From: a virus
Direction: 5' to 3' (one strand)
IMG/VR virus record: IMGVR_UViG_3300033143_003502
Coordinates: 1-48,362 of that record
Length of the DNA stretch: 48,362 bases
The first letter of the stretch is position 1. Every line of letters starts with the position of its first letter. Below are positions 45,545-48,362 of the stretch, in pieces. The position numbers and the translations under genes were made by a program. The notes beneath the pieces are model-generated. The model saw only the letters and a program-made list of their open reading frames with translations. It was not told the DNA's origin and searched no databases.

Positions 45545-47314
45545 ATGACCAGCATTCCTGATTTAATTTCGAAATATTTAAAAGAAGAAGATAAAGAAAA
45601 CGCAAACAAATTTGAGTCTTATACTAAATTACGTGGCTTTGTGGCGGATAGTTTCATTAAAGAGTGGGCTTTACAGAATATCTACACACCCGATATAGTT
45701 GACGCACATAATAATGGTTTCTTTCATGTACATGATTTAAGTGACGCTCTAGTTCCTTATTGTAAGGGACATGATGTTACAAAATTAATGATTAAAGGTT
45801 TAATAACACAAACTGTTGTTGCTGGCCCACCCAGACATTTAACCTCTTTCTTAGATCAGTGTATCAACCTTATTGCATATAATCAACAACATTGGGCTGG
45901 AGCACAGGCAATCTCGAACATCAACACTTTGGCTGCACCATATATCAGAAAAGATTATGGACATCTTAGAGACGAGAACGGAAACTATACCAAACAGGTT
46001 GTCAAACTTGTCAGGCAAGCCGTACAGAGTTTCATTTATAATTTAAATTTCCCATCGAGAGCAGGTAGTCAGACACCATTCAGTAATATTATAATGAATT
46101 TCAAATGTCCCACCATGATGCGTGACGAACCAGTTCTTAATCCCGGCTGTGACGGAACTTGGGGAGATTACGAAGTAGAAGCCAGATTAATCCTGAAGGC
46201 TTTTGATGATATCTTCAGAGAAGGAGATCATGTTGGTCGCCCTTTCACGTTCCCTATTGTAACTATTAATTTAATTTCAGACGCTAATTTTGACGATCCT
46301 TTATTCCTCGAACTTGTTAAAACAACATTAAAATTCGGTACATACTCTTTCTTCAACTACATCGGTTCGGGTATAGATCCGAATACGATTCTCTCGATGT
46401 GTTGCAGATTACAGATTAACCTAGACGAAATCGCACCAAGCGGAGGAAGATGGGCTTACTCTGGAGAGACAGGCTCATTGGGTGTTGTTACTTTAAACAT
46501 GGGCAAATTAGGATATTTATCCAAGAGTAAGGAAGAATTTTATCTGATGCTTGATGATTTACTTGACAAAGCAAGAAGAGCATTAATTATGAAGGGCATC
46601 TTTATTGAAAAACATAAGACAAGATTTATGCCTTTCGATGTTATATATGGTACAGATTTAAGAAGATTCTTCCGTACTATTGGTGTCGTTGGTCTTAATG
46701 AAATGTGTTTAAATTATTTCGGCACTCCATTAAGTGCAAATATTTCCTTTGTTCAGGAAATATTAACCTATATCAGAGAATGGACAAGAGCGACACAGAA
46801 AACTACAGGTGTTTTGTGGAATCTTGAAATGACTCCGGCAGAGGGAAGTGCGACAAGATTAGCAATACTTGACAAACAAACATATCCAGACATAATCACT
46901 CAGGGAATTGAAGGGGCTTACTATTACACATCTATGATTACACCGCCAAGTCAGGAATTGTCTGTATTTGAAAGGATTAGAATTGAAGAACAAATTCTTC
47001 CGCTATTCACTGGAGGAACGGTACATAGAATATTCATCGGAAACGAATCTCCAGATCCAAAGGCGACAGCTAAATTAATAGAAAATATTGCAAGAAATAC
47101 TAAAATTACATATTTTGATATAGCTTCAACTTTCAGTGTTTGTACTGTTTGTAAGAAGGATTATAGAGGAGTCATGCATACTTGCCCAGAAGACGGGAAT
47201 CCTATGCAAACTTGGGATAGAATTGTAGGATATTACAGACCAAGATCGCAGGCAAATTCGGGCAAAGTACAGGAAATATTGGAACGAGAAACCGTAACCT
47301 TTATTAATCAATAA
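45545..47314 (+). CDS. nrdD: anaerobic ribonucleoside-triphosphate reductase
   Basis: At 589 residues, this is the NrdD catalytic protein: NGFFHVHDLSDALVPYC near 40-56, SMCCRLQINLDEI (about 286-298) in the active-site region, and a C-terminal metal site FSVCTVCKKDYRG...HTC before the glycyl radical motif RIVGYYRP (Gly562). The fourth zinc cysteine of the usual CxxC...CxxC is missing (HTCPEDG), so His may replace it. The enzyme makes dNTPs without oxygen, for fast viral DNA synthesis. It needs a radical SAM activase; the one at 15363 or a host NrdG might do this. No ATP-cone is seen at its start. Confidence 0.93.
   Translation: MTSIPDLISKYLKEEDKENANKFESYTKLRGFVADSFIKEWALQNIYTPDIVDAHNNGFFHVHDLSDALVPYCKGHDVTKLMIKGLITQTVVAGPPRHLTSFLDQCINLIAYNQQHWAGAQAISNINTLAAPYIRKDYGHLRDENGNYTKQVVKLVRQAVQSFIYNLNFPSRAGSQTPFSNIIMNFKCPTMMRDEPVLNPGCDGTWGDYEVEARLILKAFDDIFREGDHVGRPFTFPIVTINLISDANFDDPLFLELVKTTLKFGTYSFFNYIGSGIDPNTILSMCCRLQINLDEIAPSGGRWAYSGETGSLGVVTLNMGKLGYLSKSKEEFYLMLDDLLDKARRALIMKGIFIEKHKTRFMPFDVIYGTDLRRFFRTIGVVGLNEMCLNYFGTPLSANISFVQEILTYIREWTRATQKTTGVLWNLEMTPAEGSATRLAILDKQTYPDIITQGIEGAYYYTSMITPPSQELSVFERIRIEEQILPLFTGGTVHRIFIGNESPDPKATAKLIENIARNTKITYFDIASTFSVCTVCKKDYRGVMHTCPEDGNPMQTWDRIVGYYRPRSQANSGKVQEILERETVTFINQ
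47296..47308 (+). promoter_or_regulatory. promoter, AACCTTTATTAAT type
   Basis: AACCTTTATTAAT overlaps the end of nrdD and is centred about 30 nt before the ATG at 47332. It belongs with the AACC-led promoter group. A T6 run (47321-47326) follows. Confidence 0.5.
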
Positions 47315-47331
47315 CACCTCTTTTTTATTAT

Positions 47332-47484
47332 ATGCCGAGAAAGAGAACTGCCGAAGGTGCAACAAAACCTATGACTAGGGAATCATATATTTCTGCCAAA
47401 AGAGGCGGAAGAAAACTTAAATTCTTTGAGAGTTTTCCAAGTTCAAGTGCAATAACCGATGTTAAAATAGATGATGAAGAATGA
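47332..47484 (+). CDS. small basic protein, 50 aa
   Basis: This short gene starts MPRKRTAEGATKPMTRESY, with a basic N-terminus, then SAKRGGRKLKFFESF and an acidic end (DVKIDDEE). It overlaps the next gene as ATGA. No family is recognised. The position after a promoter-like element and the 4-nt overlap support it as real. Confidence 0.6.
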   Translation: MPRKRTAEGATKPMTRESYISAKRGGRKLKFFESFPSSSAITDVKIDDEE

Positions 47485-47831
47485 GTATCGTACCAATTGA
47501 AGATTTAAATAGTAAAAAAACTGCATTAAACGTTATGAAAGCAGGCGATTGGATAAGTGTTGAAAACGTAGTTACTTGTAAAATTGAAAAGATTACTGGA
47601 AATAAAATTACTGTATTATTCCTTCCTGAAACTGTTGGAGGATGGCGAGACAACTTGCATGAATATCTTGGAGATACCCTTGCAGGATTTCCAATTGATG
47701 ATGTTTTAGATAGAGTAAGTGCCGAAATTACATACGAAGGACATCCAAATGTACTTAACTTAAAAGAAAAAATTGGCGTTCAAGAACCACCTGCTATGAG
47801 TCAAGGCGATGTAATTTGGGAATTAAAATAA
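47481..47831 (+). CDS. hypothetical protein, 116 aa
   Basis: Not recognised. The protein is beta-rich in its first half (DWISVENVVTCKIEKITGNKITVLFLP), a possible small barrel, followed by GGWRDNLHEYLGD and a helical part. It overlaps the small basic gene by 4 nt. No catalytic residues stand out. Confidence 0.65.
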   Translation: MSIVPIEDLNSKKTALNVMKAGDWISVENVVTCKIEKITGNKITVLFLPETVGGWRDNLHEYLGDTLAGFPIDDVLDRVSAEITYEGHPNVLNLKEKIGVQEPPAMSQGDVIWELK

Positions 47832-47912
47832 CCATTACATTTATTAATAAGTAATGCTATTAACTAAATGTTATCTTAATCGATAATATTTTTACTGCAA
47901 AGGCGATTAACA

Positions 47913-48362
47913 ATGAAACAATCACTCGTATGTGGATATAACGATAATCTAAGCAATGCTAATACAGAATATAATCATATTCAGTGTGGTTGGACTTGGA
48001 ACACTGCAAGAAATTATCGACAGCAAGTTATGCCTACATCTGGAACACTCTCAAATTTAATTATTGAATTATCTGCTCAACCGGGAGCTACATCTTCAAA
48101 TAAAAGATATACATTTACACTTGAAGTTAATGAATCAGATCAAGACTTAGAAGTAGAAATATTTGAAACTGAAACAACAGATACAGATAGTGTTAATAGT
48201 GTATCCGTATCTGCTGGAGATAGAGTTAATATTCAATGTGTACCGGGAAGTACACCAGATGTAGTATATTGCAGATGGTCTATGTTATTTACTTCAGATA
48301 ATCCTAAAGAAAGTATTATTATGGGAGGAGGATTTGGTAACGCACTAGACAACACAGGAGTT
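47913..48362 (+). CDS. probable virion surface protein, cut by the window end
   Basis: The gene is open from the ATG at 47913 to the last base, giving 150 residues with no stop. An AGGCGAT site precedes the start at 6-7 nt. The protein is rich in Thr, Ser and Asn, begins MKQSLVCGYNDNLSNANTEY and alternates strands (NLIIELSAQPG, YTFTLEVNESDQDLEVEIFE, VVYCRWSMLFTS), a jelly-roll-like pattern common in viral surface or fibre proteins. Whether it belongs to head or tail cannot be told without the rest. Confidence 0.72.
   Translation, partial: MKQSLVCGYNDNLSNANTEYNHIQCGWTWNTARNYRQQVMPTSGTLSNLIIELSAQPGATSSNKRYTFTLEVNESDQDLEVEIFETETTDTDSVNSVSVSAGDRVNIQCVPGSTPDVVYCRWSMLFTSDNPKESIIMGGGFGNALDNTGV

Noticed and set aside
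384-47831. Alternative genetic code with stop reassignment
   Set aside because: TAA, TAG and TGA all end genes that have good neighbours and overlaps, for example TAG at 8863 and TGA at 20573.

Overview
This window looks like part of the genome of a tailed (head-tail, Caudoviricetes-type) virus of an anaerobic archaeon. The archaeal side is supported by TATA/BRE-like promoters about 25-30 nt before many start codons, by GGTGA-type ribosome binding sites, by a tRNA-Ser(GCT) with an intron directly after position 37, by a C1-G72 tRNA-Tyr, and by an archaeo-eukaryotic primase, family B DNA polymerase, RadA-like recombinase and ERCC4-type nuclease. The viral side is supported by a large terminase, portal, prohead protease-scaffold, HK97-fold capsid protein, tail tube, tape measure and tail hub. 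The DNA is AT-rich and uses TAA, TAG and TGA as stops. No integrase, ribosomal gene or other host core gene is seen. An anaerobic ribonucleotide reductase (NrdD) points to an anoxic host. I cannot name the host lineage.

Layout. 1-350: tRNA cluster (a truncated tRNA-like end, then Phe, Lys, Tyr). 384-6615: unknown proteins, an SPFH/band-7 membrane protein, PolB, a metallophosphoesterase and a possible RAMP-like protein. 6632-7337: a striking non-coding array of about 141 pentamers with consensus AGTNN, just before the terminase gene (7379-8863). 8917-17657: replication and repair block with an AAA+ helicase, AEP primase, SWIM-RecA fusion, zinc proteins, radical SAM enzyme, possible OB-fold protein and Cas4-like nuclease, plus tRNA-His and intron-bearing tRNA-Ser. 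17722-27497: one tightly overlapping glycan operon with about six glycosyltransferases, a CDP-tyvelose-epimerase-like enzyme and a methyltransferase, mixed with small unknown genes. 27737-36678: tail operon (two tail-tube paralogues, a chaperone with a likely +1 frameshift, tape measure, Dit-like protein, and a 1239-residue hub/fibre with a glycine-rich end). 36748-37733: a small gene and a caspase-like protein. 37725-44842 on the minus strand: head module (structural proteins, portal, protease-scaffold, decoration protein, capsid, connectors) and an ERCC4 nuclease. 44952-48362: AbrB-like regulator, NrdD, small genes and a cut-off structural protein.

How it fits together. PolB, primase, helicase, RecA-like, Cas4-like and ERCC4-like proteins would give a largely self-sufficient replication and recombination system, fed by NrdD. 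Promoters fall into three sequence groups: AACCTTTTTATA before many replication-side genes, GAAAGATTTAAAT before several others, and elements before structural genes, including an 18-bp sequence shared exactly by the tail and the capsid operons. The glycan operon suggests that virion or cell-surface sugars are modified. The least explained parts are the AGTNN array, with its RAMP-like neighbour, and the caspase-like protein between the tail and head modules.
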